A DNA stretch of 64,000 nucleotides from Bacteroidia bacterium (GTDB lineage Bacteria > Bacteroidota > Bacteroidia > Flavobacteriales_E > Vicingaceae), in assembly GCA_030426475.1 (NCBI GenBank), contig JAUHYR010000001.1:62001-126000 (forward strand), read 5' to 3'. The notes under the pieces were generated by a model, which did not search any database, was not told the DNA's origin, and worked only from the letters and a program-made list of their open reading frames with translations. Below, in pieces: positions 26,890 through 35,500 of the stretch (position 1 is its first letter; every line of letters begins with the position of its first letter). The position numbers and the translations under genes are program-made.

Positions 26890-28152
26890 CTATTTTGCTT
26901 TGTTATAAAACTCTTGTATTAGTTGGTGAAAATAAATCAATGTTTCATCAGAAACAACCGATTCTTTTTCAATAATGAAATGATTATCAATTATTTTTTG
27001 AATCAAGTTAGTTGGAATTTGTGATTTAACACTCAATTTTTTAATAAACTCTTTATCCAATTTTGTAGTTGTAATTCCATATTTTTTTCTGACAAATGAA
27101 AGCCAATGCTCGGATTGTCTTTCGGCCAACTGCTTGTTATTTTTTTGTAAAAAATAAAGCCTTCCAATGGTATTTACAAAATCTAAAGAGGTGTTTTCAT
27201 TAGCCGGCAAAACAGGAATAATTTGTTGTTGTCTTTTTGCTCTAAACAACATAAACAACAGTGCAACACACAACAAAATATACCAGGCCCATTTTAATGC
27301 AGGTTCTGATAAAATGAAGTTTAACGGAGAACGGGACAAAGATGTATTGTCATTAAAATTATAATCAGGTATTTTACTTTTTTCATCCCAATAAATATCT
27401 CCATTTCCAAAGTGGGTTAAAAAAGCAGTTAGATAATCATAACCATTGGTATCTATTACAAAAAAGTTGGTAAAAAGAATGGGGTTAGAATGAAAATAAA
27501 AGTAACCGTCACCATGTTTTACTCTCACAAAATTAGTTCTCTCTTTATCCAGTTTTCCCAGCTCTTGATAAACCATGCTGCTGTCGTAGAATACTTCTAA
27601 ATCAATATGTTCCCAGTAGTAAGGGAAATATTTGTCCCGATATTTGTATCTAAATTCGTAAGGCTTTTCCCTTTTTAAATTAGGGTGTAAAAAGTAAGGG
27701 TGAATTACACTGTCTTCATGATAATCAAACGGAGTGGTATAACTGTCTTCTTGTATATAAACTTCATCGTAAGAGAGGTTGTCAATAATTTCATAGGGAA
27801 TATATTTTGAAACAATAAATGCGTTGTTGCCTTTATCTACAAAGGTCATCAGATGATCTAAGCTTATGCTGTCTAAATACAAATTATTACCTATAAAAAG
27901 GTAGTTTGAAATGTCCTGTCCGTTATACTTTACTTCTTCTTTTATACTTTCCTTAACAACATTAAAGTCTTGTTTAGGCAATAGGGTTTGTAAGACATCT
28001 ATCGTAATTTTAAAATCGTACGGCTGCTCTCCATCATGCTTGTATGATTCGTACCATTTGTATTTATCTCCGGTAGAAAAGAAATAAAGCAATACGCCCA
28101 CTAAACCTATTAGCCCCAGTATTCCTAATATGAGCCCGGTTTTATTCTTCAT
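26890..28152 (-). CDS. DUF4350 domain membrane protein
   Basis: A 420-residue protein with an N-terminal helix (6-26), an extracytoplasmic DUF4350-type region (about 40-270), a second helix at about 288-304 and a 110-residue cytoplasmic end with helical charged segments. The ORF encodes typical DUF4350 features such as a segment with QPYDFKITIDVLQTLLP and LMTFVDKGNNAFIVS. The family is tied to MoxR islands. It overlaps the DUF4129 gene by 11 bases and lies 20 bases before MoxR. Confidence 0.82.
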   Translation of the reverse strand: MKNKTGLILGILGLIGLVGVLLYFFSTGDKYKWYESYKHDGEQPYDFKITIDVLQTLLPKQDFNVVKESIKEEVKYNGQDISNYLFIGNNLYLDSISLDHLMTFVDKGNNAFIVSKYIPYEIIDNLSYDEVYIQEDSYTTPFDYHEDSVIHPYFLHPNLKREKPYEFRYKYRDKYFPYYWEHIDLEVFYDSSMVYQELGKLDKERTNFVRVKHGDGYFYFHSNPILFTNFFVIDTNGYDYLTAFLTHFGNGDIYWDEKSKIPDYNFNDNTSLSRSPLNFILSEPALKWAWYILLCVALLFMLFRAKRQQQIIPVLPANENTSLDFVNTIGRLYFLQKNNKQLAERQSEHWLSFVRKKYGITTTKLDKEFIKKLSVKSQIPTNLIQKIIDNHFIIEKESVVSDETLIYFHQLIQEFYNKAK

Positions 28153-28855
28153 CTTTCTTTAATAAAGTTTTTTGGGCGTTTAACATGGAAATGCTTGAGA
28201 TAAAATTTTGTTCGACCGTTTTAAAAGTCACATCATCTAATACTACTTCGCCATACCAAACCCTTTCAAACATGAGCGTAAGCAGTCTGAAATCAGTATA
28301 AAACTCTTTTGAGTAAAGCTCTCGTAAATATTCGCTGTTGGTTTTATCCTTTTTCCATTTTATCCACTCCAATTCCATTAAGTGCTTTAAGACTTTTAAA
28401 TAATATAAACGGATAGCCAGACGATAATTTTCTTGGTTAATGGCATCAAACAAAAACGGGTCAACGTCTGCTTTGTCAAGGTTTTGTTCAATGTCATCAA
28501 TGTCAACCAACCTTATTTTTTTAACTTTTTTGTTGGCTCTATAATTGGAGTTGGCAATCAGTTTATAAATGATGAATGCCAGAAGAAGAATGACTAGGCT
28601 AAACAAAAAAACTTTACCTGCTTGTCCAATATTAAGACTAGGAAAATTAAAATTACTTGGCTTTTTATCCTTTTTTTCTTTTTTCTTTTCAGGAGTTTCG
28701 GAAAAGTCTTTTCCGTCAACAATTTTTTTCCAGGCCTTTTTGTCTTGTTCAATGGGCGTAATATCTTCTTGTATATATTCAGCAGTTTTTTCTTCTGCCG
28801 AACAAAAAAGAACCAGACCAAATAACAGTGATATTGAAAAAAGGAATTTTTTCAT
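28142..28855 (-). CDS. DUF4129 domain protein
   Basis: A 237-residue protein with a signal peptide (MKKFLFSISLLFGLVLFCSA), a charged lysine-rich region (55-70), one membrane helix (about 80-103) and a C-terminal cytoplasmic domain of DUF4129 type, containing YRLAIRLYYLKVLKHLMELEWI and LTLMFERVWYGEV (both shortened here). DUF4129 proteins are typical of MoxR and transglutaminase loci. It abuts the spoIIM gene stop and overlaps DUF4350 by 11 bases. Confidence 0.82.
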   Translation of the reverse strand: MKKFLFSISLLFGLVLFCSAEEKTAEYIQEDITPIEQDKKAWKKIVDGKDFSETPEKKKEKKDKKPSNFNFPSLNIGQAGKVFLFSLVILLLAFIIYKLIANSNYRANKKVKKIRLVDIDDIEQNLDKADVDPFLFDAINQENYRLAIRLYYLKVLKHLMELEWIKWKKDKTNSEYLRELYSKEFYTDFRLLTLMFERVWYGEVVLDDVTFKTVEQNFISSISMLNAQKTLLKKDEE

Positions 28856-30757
28856 TTAAGCCCGTTCCCGTTCAATACCTTTAATCAGTCGTTTAACTTG
28901 AATATTATCAATGGTTTTAAAAAGATTGTTGGCTTCGTTTCTTTCTTTTTGAGAGAAGTAGTAAAATCCAACTCCAATAAAAGAAATAGGAATGAGTAAT
29001 AAAATTCCCAGCACGCTTATAAAAGCAAAAAACCCTATCACCATCATATTTACAGAATCTGAGCTCAGTTCAAAATTCCAGTTCAGCATGTCAAAAAGCC
29101 CCCATAAAAAAGTAGAAGTATTGATAAACATAAAGATTAAGCTTACCAAAACAGCTACGTAATACACTCCAAGTAATTTCCAGAATCCGTTACCTATTAA
29201 ACCAAACATTTTACTAATAGCTGCAAATGGGTTTTTCTTTTCCATGATGGCGATTAAATATGACAGCATAATAAACGGAAGAAGCTGAAGCGATAAAAAC
29301 ACCCAGCCTTCAAGTGCTAAAAAAGGCAATGCGAACAAGGCACCAAAAAACAAACTAGAAAAAATATTTTTACCTAAAAAGGTAAAATACTTTCTGCTTT
29401 CAAAATAGGGTTTTGGCTTACTATGTCGATAATCTGTTTTAAATAGATAAGCTAAAAGAGAAAGCAGTAAAGTCATTAAGCCACTTATGGCAACAAAAAA
29501 CATAGGAAACCTTTCAAAAGAAAAGAAAACAGAAATTTCTCGAAAGTAGGCAAACAGTTTATAAATAACCCCCCAAAACCCAAAGTATTGATAGTTAAAA
29601 TTAAGGGCAAAATCTTCTTGGTGAATGACGCCAAATGCAATGGCAAAAATTATGGCGCTGATAAGCGAAAAGAAAAAAACAGGATTGAAAAACTTCTTGT
29701 AAAATTTAAAGGAGTCGTTAAAAATAGCCTCATTTCCTCTAATCTTGTCGTAAGTAAAAACAGGAGGTTTGTCAGGGTTTAGTTGTAATTTTCTAAAATC
29801 TGCCTCTCTACCCGAACGGGCTTTCAGGAATGGATAAATAACAAAATAAAACAGAATAAATGCCGCACAGATAAAGATAAATAATGCTCTTACAGCGTTT
29901 GGTGTATCGGTATAACGTGTTAAAAAGCTTTCAATAATTCCTGCTAAAACAATAATGGGAAAAATGCCTAGCATAATTTTTATACCCGACTTTGCCGAAA
30001 TCAAAAGCGATTGTATTCGATTGTAGGTTCCCGGAAAAACCAAGCCTTTGCCCATTACAATTCCTGCGGCACCGGCAATAATTATGGCAGAAATTTCTAA
30101 CGTTCCGTGCACCCAAATGGTTAAAAACGATTCCCAAAACAATCCTTTTTCGTAAAAGAAATGCTGAAATGTTCCAACCATAATTCCATTATATAACATA
30201 ATGGCGATAGCTCCAATAGCAAAGAAAATCCCCAAAGCAAAAGTTCTAAATGCAACCATGAGATTATTTACCGTAATTCCCAATACCATGTCCATTTGAC
30301 CGGAACTTTTATAAACAGCCATTGGGTCACCGTTTTTAATATTTTCAATCGTCATTTGCACATAACCCTCACCCAAAATAGTTTTTACAAACTCAGGGTC
30401 TTGGGTAGAAGAAAACCAGCCAATAGCAAACGAAAAAGCAAACAATAAAAAGGAAACTAAAAATTCTTTTCTGGAGTGGTAAACTAAAAGCGGTAAGTCA
30501 TCTTTCCAAAAATCAATAAACTTTGCAATGCGAAATTTTTTACTGCGATAAATTTTACTGAATATTTTTTGAGCTAATCCGTTTAAATAAACTCTTACGG
30601 AACGATTGGAATAAAAGCTTCTGGCATAGGATAAATCATCTGTAACTTTTACAAAAAGTTCATTTAATTTTTCAGGATTTTTGTCCTTTCCTGCAAATAG
30701 TTTTTCAAATTCTAACCATTTCTCTTTATTTTGCTCTATAAAGTCGCTTTCTCTCAT
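28856..30757 (-). CDS. SpoIIM family multi-pass membrane protein
   Basis: A 633-residue inner-membrane protein with about ten helices. Residues 1-330 carry the SpoIIM-like (stage II sporulation protein M) region, beginning MRESDFIEQNKEKWLEFEKL, with helices near 98-112, 165-190, 200-235 and 260-310. A second membrane half fills 355-610. The name comes from Bacillus, where SpoIIM helps forespore engulfment, but this organism is not a spore former; the role here is unknown. It is the first gene of the minus-strand island and diverges from the RDD gene with only 30 bases between the two starts. Confidence 0.88.
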   Translation of the reverse strand: MRESDFIEQNKEKWLEFEKLFAGKDKNPEKLNELFVKVTDDLSYARSFYSNRSVRVYLNGLAQKIFSKIYRSKKFRIAKFIDFWKDDLPLLVYHSRKEFLVSFLLFAFSFAIGWFSSTQDPEFVKTILGEGYVQMTIENIKNGDPMAVYKSSGQMDMVLGITVNNLMVAFRTFALGIFFAIGAIAIMLYNGIMVGTFQHFFYEKGLFWESFLTIWVHGTLEISAIIIAGAAGIVMGKGLVFPGTYNRIQSLLISAKSGIKIMLGIFPIIVLAGIIESFLTRYTDTPNAVRALFIFICAAFILFYFVIYPFLKARSGREADFRKLQLNPDKPPVFTYDKIRGNEAIFNDSFKFYKKFFNPVFFFSLISAIIFAIAFGVIHQEDFALNFNYQYFGFWGVIYKLFAYFREISVFFSFERFPMFFVAISGLMTLLLSLLAYLFKTDYRHSKPKPYFESRKYFTFLGKNIFSSLFFGALFALPFLALEGWVFLSLQLLPFIMLSYLIAIMEKKNPFAAISKMFGLIGNGFWKLLGVYYVAVLVSLIFMFINTSTFLWGLFDMLNWNFELSSDSVNMMVIGFFAFISVLGILLLIPISFIGVGFYYFSQKERNEANNLFKTIDNIQVKRLIKGIERERA

Positions 30758-30787
30758 TCAAATTTTAATGAGATAAATATAACCAAG

Positions 30788-31537
30788 TTGAGACAAATAG
30801 AAATAAATACCACACAAAATGTTACCATTCAATATGAATTGGCAAATTTGCGTGATAGAGGTTTGGCTCTTATACTGGATTGGCTGATTATTTTTTTTGG
30901 GGGCGGACTGGTGATTTTGATCCTTTCTTTTTCTTTGGCCTTTTTGGGAATAATGGATGAAACGTTGGCCTATATTATCTATACAGTGTGGATAGCCATT
31001 TTCTTTTTTTATACGCTTGTTTGCGAAGTGTTTTTTAATGGGCAAACCATTGGAAAAATGGCTTTGGGAATGAAAGTGGTTAAACTTACCGGGAAACAAC
31101 CCAATTTTAGTGATTATGCCTTGCGTTGGGCTTTTCGTCCTATAGATATTTACTTTTCTATTTGCAGCATCGGTGCTATTATGATTAGCTCTACGGAGTA
31201 CGCACAGCGCTTGGGAGATTTACTGGCAAACACCACCTTAGCCAAAAAGGAAACTACCTTTAAATTAAGTTTGCGAGAGCTTTTAAAAATCGGAAAAAAA
31301 GAAAATTACGAACCTACTTATCCTGTTGCTGTTAAGTTAAGTGAAAACGATATGCTTTTTGTAAAAGAAACGATTGACAAATACAGAAAATATAAAGACG
31401 AAGTACACCGAAAAGCAATTATTCAACTTTCAAACAAGCTAAGTGAAGTATTAGAAATAGCAAAGGAAAATAAACCTAAAGACCATCTTAAGTTTTTAGA
31501 AATGTTATTGAAAGATTACATTATTTTAACAAGGTAA
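30788..31537 (+). CDS. RDD family membrane protein
   Basis: A 249-residue protein with three or four membrane helices in its first half and a soluble C-terminus. The RDD-type residues lie in LRDRGLALILDWLI. I place the start at TTG 30788 (RQIEINTTQNVTIQYELA), since homologues begin with a short MRQI-like leader; a longer reading from 30731 would overlap the spoIIM start. RDD proteins are frequent partners of SpoIIM and MoxR genes and sometimes act as transporters, but this one is unassigned. It converges on the EF-hand protein gene with a gap of 6 bases. Confidence 0.85.
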   Translation: MRQIEINTTQNVTIQYELANLRDRGLALILDWLIIFFGGGLVILILSFSLAFLGIMDETLAYIIYTVWIAIFFFYTLVCEVFFNGQTIGKMALGMKVVKLTGKQPNFSDYALRWAFRPIDIYFSICSIGAIMISSTEYAQRLGDLLANTTLAKKETTFKLSLRELLKIGKKENYEPTYPVAVKLSENDMLFVKETIDKYRKYKDEVHRKAIIQLSNKLSEVLEIAKENKPKDHLKFLEMLLKDYIILTR

Positions 31538-31543
31538 TTGCAT

Positions 31544-31948
31544 TTATTTAGCCATTGTTTTTTGCAGTTTTGAGGAAATTATTGCCAAAAAGTATATGCT
31601 AGAAGAAATAGCAAGAGAAAAAAGAAATCCGGTTATGAACACTAAATTTCTTCCGGTATCATTAATCAAGTTCTGCATAGCTTGTTTTTGTTCCTCAGTT
31701 ACTTCATTTCCACTAAATATCCCATCTTTATTAAGGTCATATTTATTTAAAGTAAGTTGGCAAGAAATTCTATCATATTCAGCAAGGCCTAGAAAAGACA
31801 TATAAAGTAAGAAGAACAATATTAAGCTTATAAAAAGGTATTTATTTTTTGAATACAGCTTTTTTCTAAATAGTAAAATAGTTACTAGAGAAATAATACA
31901 GCATGTAAAAATCATTATATGGTGATATGCCAATGTTATTTCGCTCAA
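31544..31948 (-). CDS. Small membrane protein with a single EF-hand loop
   Basis: A 134-residue protein with three membrane helices (about 10-27, 37-56 and 100-125). Between helices 2 and 3 is DLNKDGIFSGNE at 71-82, a perfect 12-residue EF-hand calcium-loop pattern (Asp1, Asn3, Asp5, Gly6, Glu12). The positive-inside rule (RKKLYSKNK after helix 1, SKLQK at the end) places the EF-hand in the periplasm. The start is TTG at 31948, 18 bases after the rnhA stop. I recognise no named family. The frame is coding-like, but the start is less certain. Confidence 0.68.
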   Translation of the reverse strand: MSEITLAYHHIMIFTCCIISLVTILLFRKKLYSKNKYLFISLILFFLLYMSFLGLAEYDRISCQLTLNKYDLNKDGIFSGNEVTEEQKQAMQNLINDTGRNLVFITGFLFSLAISSSIYFLAIISSKLQKTMAK

Positions 31949-31966
31949 AAAAATTATTTGTTAAAA

Positions 31967-32443
31967 TCACTCACTAAAAAGCCCTTTTTCTTCTGCTTCA
32001 TAAAAAGAATCCACACTTAGTTTATCCGATTCGGCAGCTTCTACAGCCAGCTCATCACATCGTTCGTTGTATTTATTTCCGGCATGGCCTTTTACCCAAA
32101 TAAACTTTACATTGTTTTTAGGGTAAACGTCTAAAAAACGTTTCCATAAATCAGGGTTTTTTTTGCCTTTAAACCCTTTTTTTACCCAACCAAAAAGCCA
32201 TTTTTGCTCCACTGCATCTACCACATATTTTGAATCGGAATAAACAGTAACCTCATTATCTCCACCTTTCAAACTTTCTAGACCAACAATTACACTCAAC
32301 AACTCCATTCTATTGTTGGTGGTTTTTCTAAATCCTTGCGAAAGTTCTTTGTAATGTTTGCCGGACATCAATATCGTTCCGTAACCTCCCGGTCCGGGAT
32401 TGCCTTTTGATGCTCCGTCAGTATATATAGTAATTTTTGCCAG
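31967..32443 (-). CDS. rnhA: Ribonuclease HI (probable CTG start)
   Basis: A 158-residue RNase HI that degrades RNA in RNA-DNA hybrids. Starting at the first ATG or TTG (32371 or 32368) would lose the first catalytic carboxylate. Reading upstream in frame gives ITIYTDGASKGNPGPGGYG, so the protein must begin before it; the only non-stop codons between the upstream TAA (32447-32449) and this motif are CCT, CTG, GCA, AAA. With CTG at 32443 the catalytic set is Asp9, Glu47, Asp70, Asp130, with His120. The gene begins 3 bases after the lipoprotein stop and in the same frame. Confidence 0.88.
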   Translation of the reverse strand: MAKITIYTDGASKGNPGPGGYGTILMSGKHYKELSQGFRKTTNNRMELLSVIVGLESLKGGDNEVTVYSDSKYVVDAVEQKWLFGWVKKGFKGKKNPDLWKRFLDVYPKNNVKFIWVKGHAGNKYNERCDELAVEAAESDKLSVDSFYEAEEKGLFSE

Positions 32444-32446
32444 AGG

Positions 32447-33127
32447 TTAAACTTCTTCTACTTCAGTATGTTCTAATGAATCAAAATCAATTGACTTAAC
32501 AGCTTCACGTATTAGCTTATAGTCATCGGTTCCTTGTGCATTAATTTGTACTACAAATCGATAATCAACGCCAACCATTAGTTCTACTCTTTTGTTTCCC
32601 TCTTTGGTATGAACTGTTTCCATTCCTTTGTAGCCTTCATCAAACTCAATGGTTCTTGAAACCATATCATCCGCTTCCATTTTATAGCCGGTTTTTGCAA
32701 CACCAAGCATGGAAGTATAAAGCGTATAAACACCTGAATAATCCATAATGGTTACTTTAATGGTATTGCCATCAGCATTTTTATAATTAGCCGTTGCCGT
32801 TGAATATGACCCCATTCCGTATTGTACAGATGAACCTTCATCTTTCTCTTTTTCGTAGCCGCTAATTTCGGGCATAATAGCTTTTAGTTGTTTAAAGTGA
32901 AAAGGAATAGTGTCTCCGCTTTCAAGTCTTTTTTCTAGTGCTTCGGAAGCATTTTTTTGCTCTTCAACAATGCCTTCGCCCATTTTTTTAATGGCGTTTA
33001 ATTTTCCAAACAGCCCTTTTTCTTCAAAATTTTCTTCACCTTGCTCAACACCATCCTCTTCAGATTTAGAGTTTGAACAAGCCATAATAAAAGCTGAAAC
33101 AAATAATAGTAAAAGATACTTTTTCAT
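32447..33127 (-). CDS. Hypothetical lipoprotein upstream of rnhA
   Basis: A 226-residue lipoprotein. The signal peptide MKKYLLLLFVSAFIMACSNS carries a lipobox with Cys at residue 17. The mature part starts with a low-complexity acidic linker and an unassigned domain (GISGYEKEKDEGS and IMDYSGVYTL are useful landmarks). No named family recognised. It has its own promoter (33156-33163) and its TAA stop is in the same frame as RNase HI, 3 bases upstream of that gene. Probably an envelope protein transcribed with rnhA. Confidence 0.8.
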   Translation of the reverse strand: MKKYLLLLFVSAFIMACSNSKSEEDGVEQGEENFEEKGLFGKLNAIKKMGEGIVEEQKNASEALEKRLESGDTIPFHFKQLKAIMPEISGYEKEKDEGSSVQYGMGSYSTATANYKNADGNTIKVTIMDYSGVYTLYTSMLGVAKTGYKMEADDMVSRTIEFDEGYKGMETVHTKEGNKRVELMVGVDYRFVVQINAQGTDDYKLIREAVKSIDFDSLEHTEVEEV

Positions 33128-33155
33128 AGTTAGTTGGTTTTTTGGTTAGTAATTA

Positions 33156-33163
33156 CAAAGCTA
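33156..33163 (-). promoter_or_regulatory. Promoter of the lipoprotein-rnhA unit
   Basis: Minus strand TAGCTTTG, exact TAnnTTTG, with TTTG at 33186-33189 as -33, 22 bases upstream. It lies 28 bases before the ATG. Confidence 0.6.
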
Positions 33164-33222
33164 AAAAATACGACAAGAATAATGGCAAAACACCACATTA
33201 ATTTAGCATCTTTGTAAAACCA

Positions 33223-33945
33223 ATGGATGCAAAAAACAGAAAAGTTATTTTTCATGATTTAGGTCTTGTAGATTACAAAGAGACTTGGGATTTTCAGGAA
33301 GAACTTTTTTCTAAAACGGTTAATTTAAAGCTGCAAAACAGAAAAAACGAATTGGCAAATTTGCCTCAAACCACAACGGAAAATCATTTAATTTTTTGCG
33401 AACATCCACACGTTTACACACTAGGAAAAAGTGGCTCATTAGATAACCTGCTATTAAACGAAGAACAGCTTAAACAACACCAAGCCACATTTTATAAAAT
33501 TAATAGAGGCGGAGATATTACCTATCACGGTCCGGGACAGCTAGTTGCTTACCCCATTTTAGATTTAGACCATTTTTTTACCGACATCCACAAATATTTG
33601 CGATTGCTTGAAGAAGCAGTCATAAAAACCATAGCCGAATACGGAATTATAGGAGATAGACTAGATGGTTATACCGGAGTTTGGGTTGAGCCTGAAAATG
33701 AAAAAAGAGCCAGAAAAATATGCGCAATGGGTGTACGTTGTAGTAGATGGGTAACCATGCATGGAATAGGGTTTAATGTAAATTCTGATTTGAGTTACTT
33801 TAATCACATTATTCCTTGCGGCATAAAAGAAAAAGATGTTACTTCTATTGAAAAAGAAACAGGCAAAAAAGTAGACATGGATGAGTTAAAACAAAAGCTA
33901 AAAACCCATTTGCAGGATATTTTTGAAATGGAAATTGTTGAATGA
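33223..33945 (+). CDS. lipB: Octanoyltransferase (lipoate biosynthesis)
   Basis: A 240-residue LipB, which transfers octanoate from acyl carrier protein to lipoyl domains such as those of glycine cleavage H protein and 2-oxoacid dehydrogenases. Visible are GGDITYHGPGQLV, the lysine in RKICAMGVRCSRW and the catalytic Cys in PCGIKEKDVTS. The start ATG at 33223 follows a near-consensus -7 (CATCTTTG) by about 10 bases. It overlaps the next gene by 4 bases (ATGA), so lipB heads an operon with a serine hydrolase, a conserved protein and an exonuclease. Confidence 0.95.
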   Translation: MDAKNRKVIFHDLGLVDYKETWDFQEELFSKTVNLKLQNRKNELANLPQTTTENHLIFCEHPHVYTLGKSGSLDNLLLNEEQLKQHQATFYKINRGGDITYHGPGQLVAYPILDLDHFFTDIHKYLRLLEEAVIKTIAEYGIIGDRLDGYTGVWVEPENEKRARKICAMGVRCSRWVTMHGIGFNVNSDLSYFNHIIPCGIKEKDVTSIEKETGKKVDMDELKQKLKTHLQDIFEMEIVE

Positions 33946-35087
33946 AGAAAATAAAAACAATAGCGATTTATTTTATAGGAATAGTAGTTATTCTTAATGC
34001 TATAATTCTTCTTTCCGGTAATCAGCATTTATATAAAGGAATTGTGAACACTTATCTTAAAGGCAAAAAAGGCCCAGACATTGATGAATATCAAATTTTT
34101 GAAAATAGGAAAATACCATCTACAAACCCTCAGCCTTTTGAGGTAAAGCAAAGTAGCATAGAATTAACGACTGAGCAAGAAGAGTATTTAAAAAACCTTG
34201 AAACTACAGCATTATTTGTCATAAAAAATGACAGCATAGTATTCGAGAAATATTGGGACGGGTATAATCAAAGCTCGGTTACTAATGTGTTTTCTGCGGC
34301 AAAATCTGTAGTAAGCATGCTTATTGGTGCTGCAATAAAGGATGGGTTAATACAATCAGTAAATCAAAAAGCTAAAGAAATTATTCCTGAGTACGAATCA
34401 ACTTTGGGCGATGTAACGATTAAAGAGTTACTACAAATGACATCTGGGATTAATTTTGATGAAAGCTATACCAATCCATTTGCTTTTCCTGCTAAAGCAT
34501 ATTACACAAGTGATTTAAAATCTTTAATGCACAATTATCAACCTCAAGAACCTCCCGGAACAATATGGAAATATAAAGGAGGAGATACTCAGTTTTTGGC
34601 TTTTATTTTGGAAAAAGTAACCGGAAAAACGGTTTCGGAGTACGCTCAAGAAAAACTATGGAGCTCATTAGGAATGAGTGAAGATGCCTATTGGAGTTTG
34701 GATGATGAAAATGGAGTGGAAAAAGCCTCTTGCTGTATTAATTCCAATCCAAGAGATTTTGCTAGACTAGGTATTTTAATGTTAAAAATGGGTAATTATA
34801 ACGGAACTCAAATCATAGACTCATCATTTGTAAAAGAAAGCATAACGCCTGTAAATTTACCTGACGAAAATGGTAAACAGGTTAATTATTATGGATATCA
34901 GTGGTGGCTTTATCCTCAGGGAAATGAAACTATTTTTTATGCAAGGGGTATATTAGGGCAATATTTAATTATTATCCCATCTTGTAATATGGTGATGGTT
35001 AGATTTGGTAAAAAAAGAGAAAAAGAAAATGTTGAAGGACATCCTAAAGACTTTTTTGAATATATAAAATTGAGCAAAGAATTTTAA
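33942..35087 (+). CDS. Serine hydrolase of the beta-lactamase/penicillin-binding class C family
   Basis: A 381-residue protein anchored by an N-terminal helix (7-25), with a class C serine hydrolase domain. The nucleophile motif S-x-x-K is Ser118-Ala-Ala-Lys121 (FSAAKSVV), and a later segment reads KYKGGDTQFLAFILE in the place of the YxN region, followed by YARGILGQYLI. Such enzymes are esterases, peptidases or beta-lactamases; the substrate is unknown. It overlaps lipB by 4 bases and ends one base before the next gene. Confidence 0.88.
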   Translation: MKKIKTIAIYFIGIVVILNAIILLSGNQHLYKGIVNTYLKGKKGPDIDEYQIFENRKIPSTNPQPFEVKQSSIELTTEQEEYLKNLETTALFVIKNDSIVFEKYWDGYNQSSVTNVFSAAKSVVSMLIGAAIKDGLIQSVNQKAKEIIPEYESTLGDVTIKELLQMTSGINFDESYTNPFAFPAKAYYTSDLKSLMHNYQPQEPPGTIWKYKGGDTQFLAFILEKVTGKTVSEYAQEKLWSSLGMSEDAYWSLDDENGVEKASCCINSNPRDFARLGILMLKMGNYNGTQIIDSSFVKESITPVNLPDENGKQVNYYGYQWWLYPQGNETIFYARGILGQYLIIIPSCNMVMVRFGKKREKENVEGHPKDFFEYIKLSKEF

Positions 35088-35088
35088 A

Positions 35089-35499
35089 ATGATTGAAAAC
35101 ATTGACTTTCCTAAAGTAGAAGGCGTTGCAATAGCCATTGTTCACGAACAAATACCGGACGAAGAAGATAAGGCTTGGTATGTATATATTATCAATCAAA
35201 ATGAAAAGCCTCTACAGAATGTATTGGTTACCTCTAAAGGCTATGGGGAAAACCTGGAAGGAGAAAAACAAAAGACAACTACTCTTCGGTATAATATAGA
35301 GGAATTAAAACCGCATACGGCAGTTAAGCTAGAATCTATCATTGAGGAGGTTTTTGCACTGCATAATGAATATTGGGTGAGCTATTATATTGACAAAAAA
35401 ATTTACGATAAAAAGTTTATTTTTCCTCCCGAAAGTATTGTAAAAGAAAACCTTACCAACATCCCTATTTTAGAAACTAAAGGCATATTACATAAATAA
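35089..35499 (+). CDS. Conserved Bacteroidota protein of unknown function
   Basis: A 136-residue soluble protein. From memory it resembles a short Flavobacteria family often mislabelled phenylalanyl-tRNA synthetase subunit alpha; landmarks are DFPKVEGVAIAIV, WYVYIINQNEKPL, LVTSKGYGENLEGEKQKT and WVSYYIDKKIYDKKF. The protein looks like a single beta-sandwich domain. No real aminoacylation motif is present. It sits between the serine hydrolase and the exonuclease, with one-base gaps, so it is cotranscribed. Confidence 0.78.
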   Translation: MIENIDFPKVEGVAIAIVHEQIPDEEDKAWYVYIINQNEKPLQNVLVTSKGYGENLEGEKQKTTTLRYNIEELKPHTAVKLESIIEEVFALHNEYWVSYYIDKKIYDKKFIFPPESIVKENLTNIPILETKGILHK

Positions 35500-35500
35500 A

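Noticed and set aside
28569-28859. Open frames opposite the DUF4129 gene (and in another frame of its strand)
   Set aside because: They lie entirely within a gene with signal peptide and domain evidence; low-complexity codons in the Lys-rich linker create long open frames.
28856-30757. Sporulation role for the SpoIIM homologue
   Set aside because: The family name is historical. The organism is a Bacteroidota member without other sporulation genes here; the protein belongs to a MoxR island.
35089-35499. Phenylalanyl-tRNA synthetase alpha subunit
   Set aside because: A common database label for this short family, but no class II synthetase motif is present.
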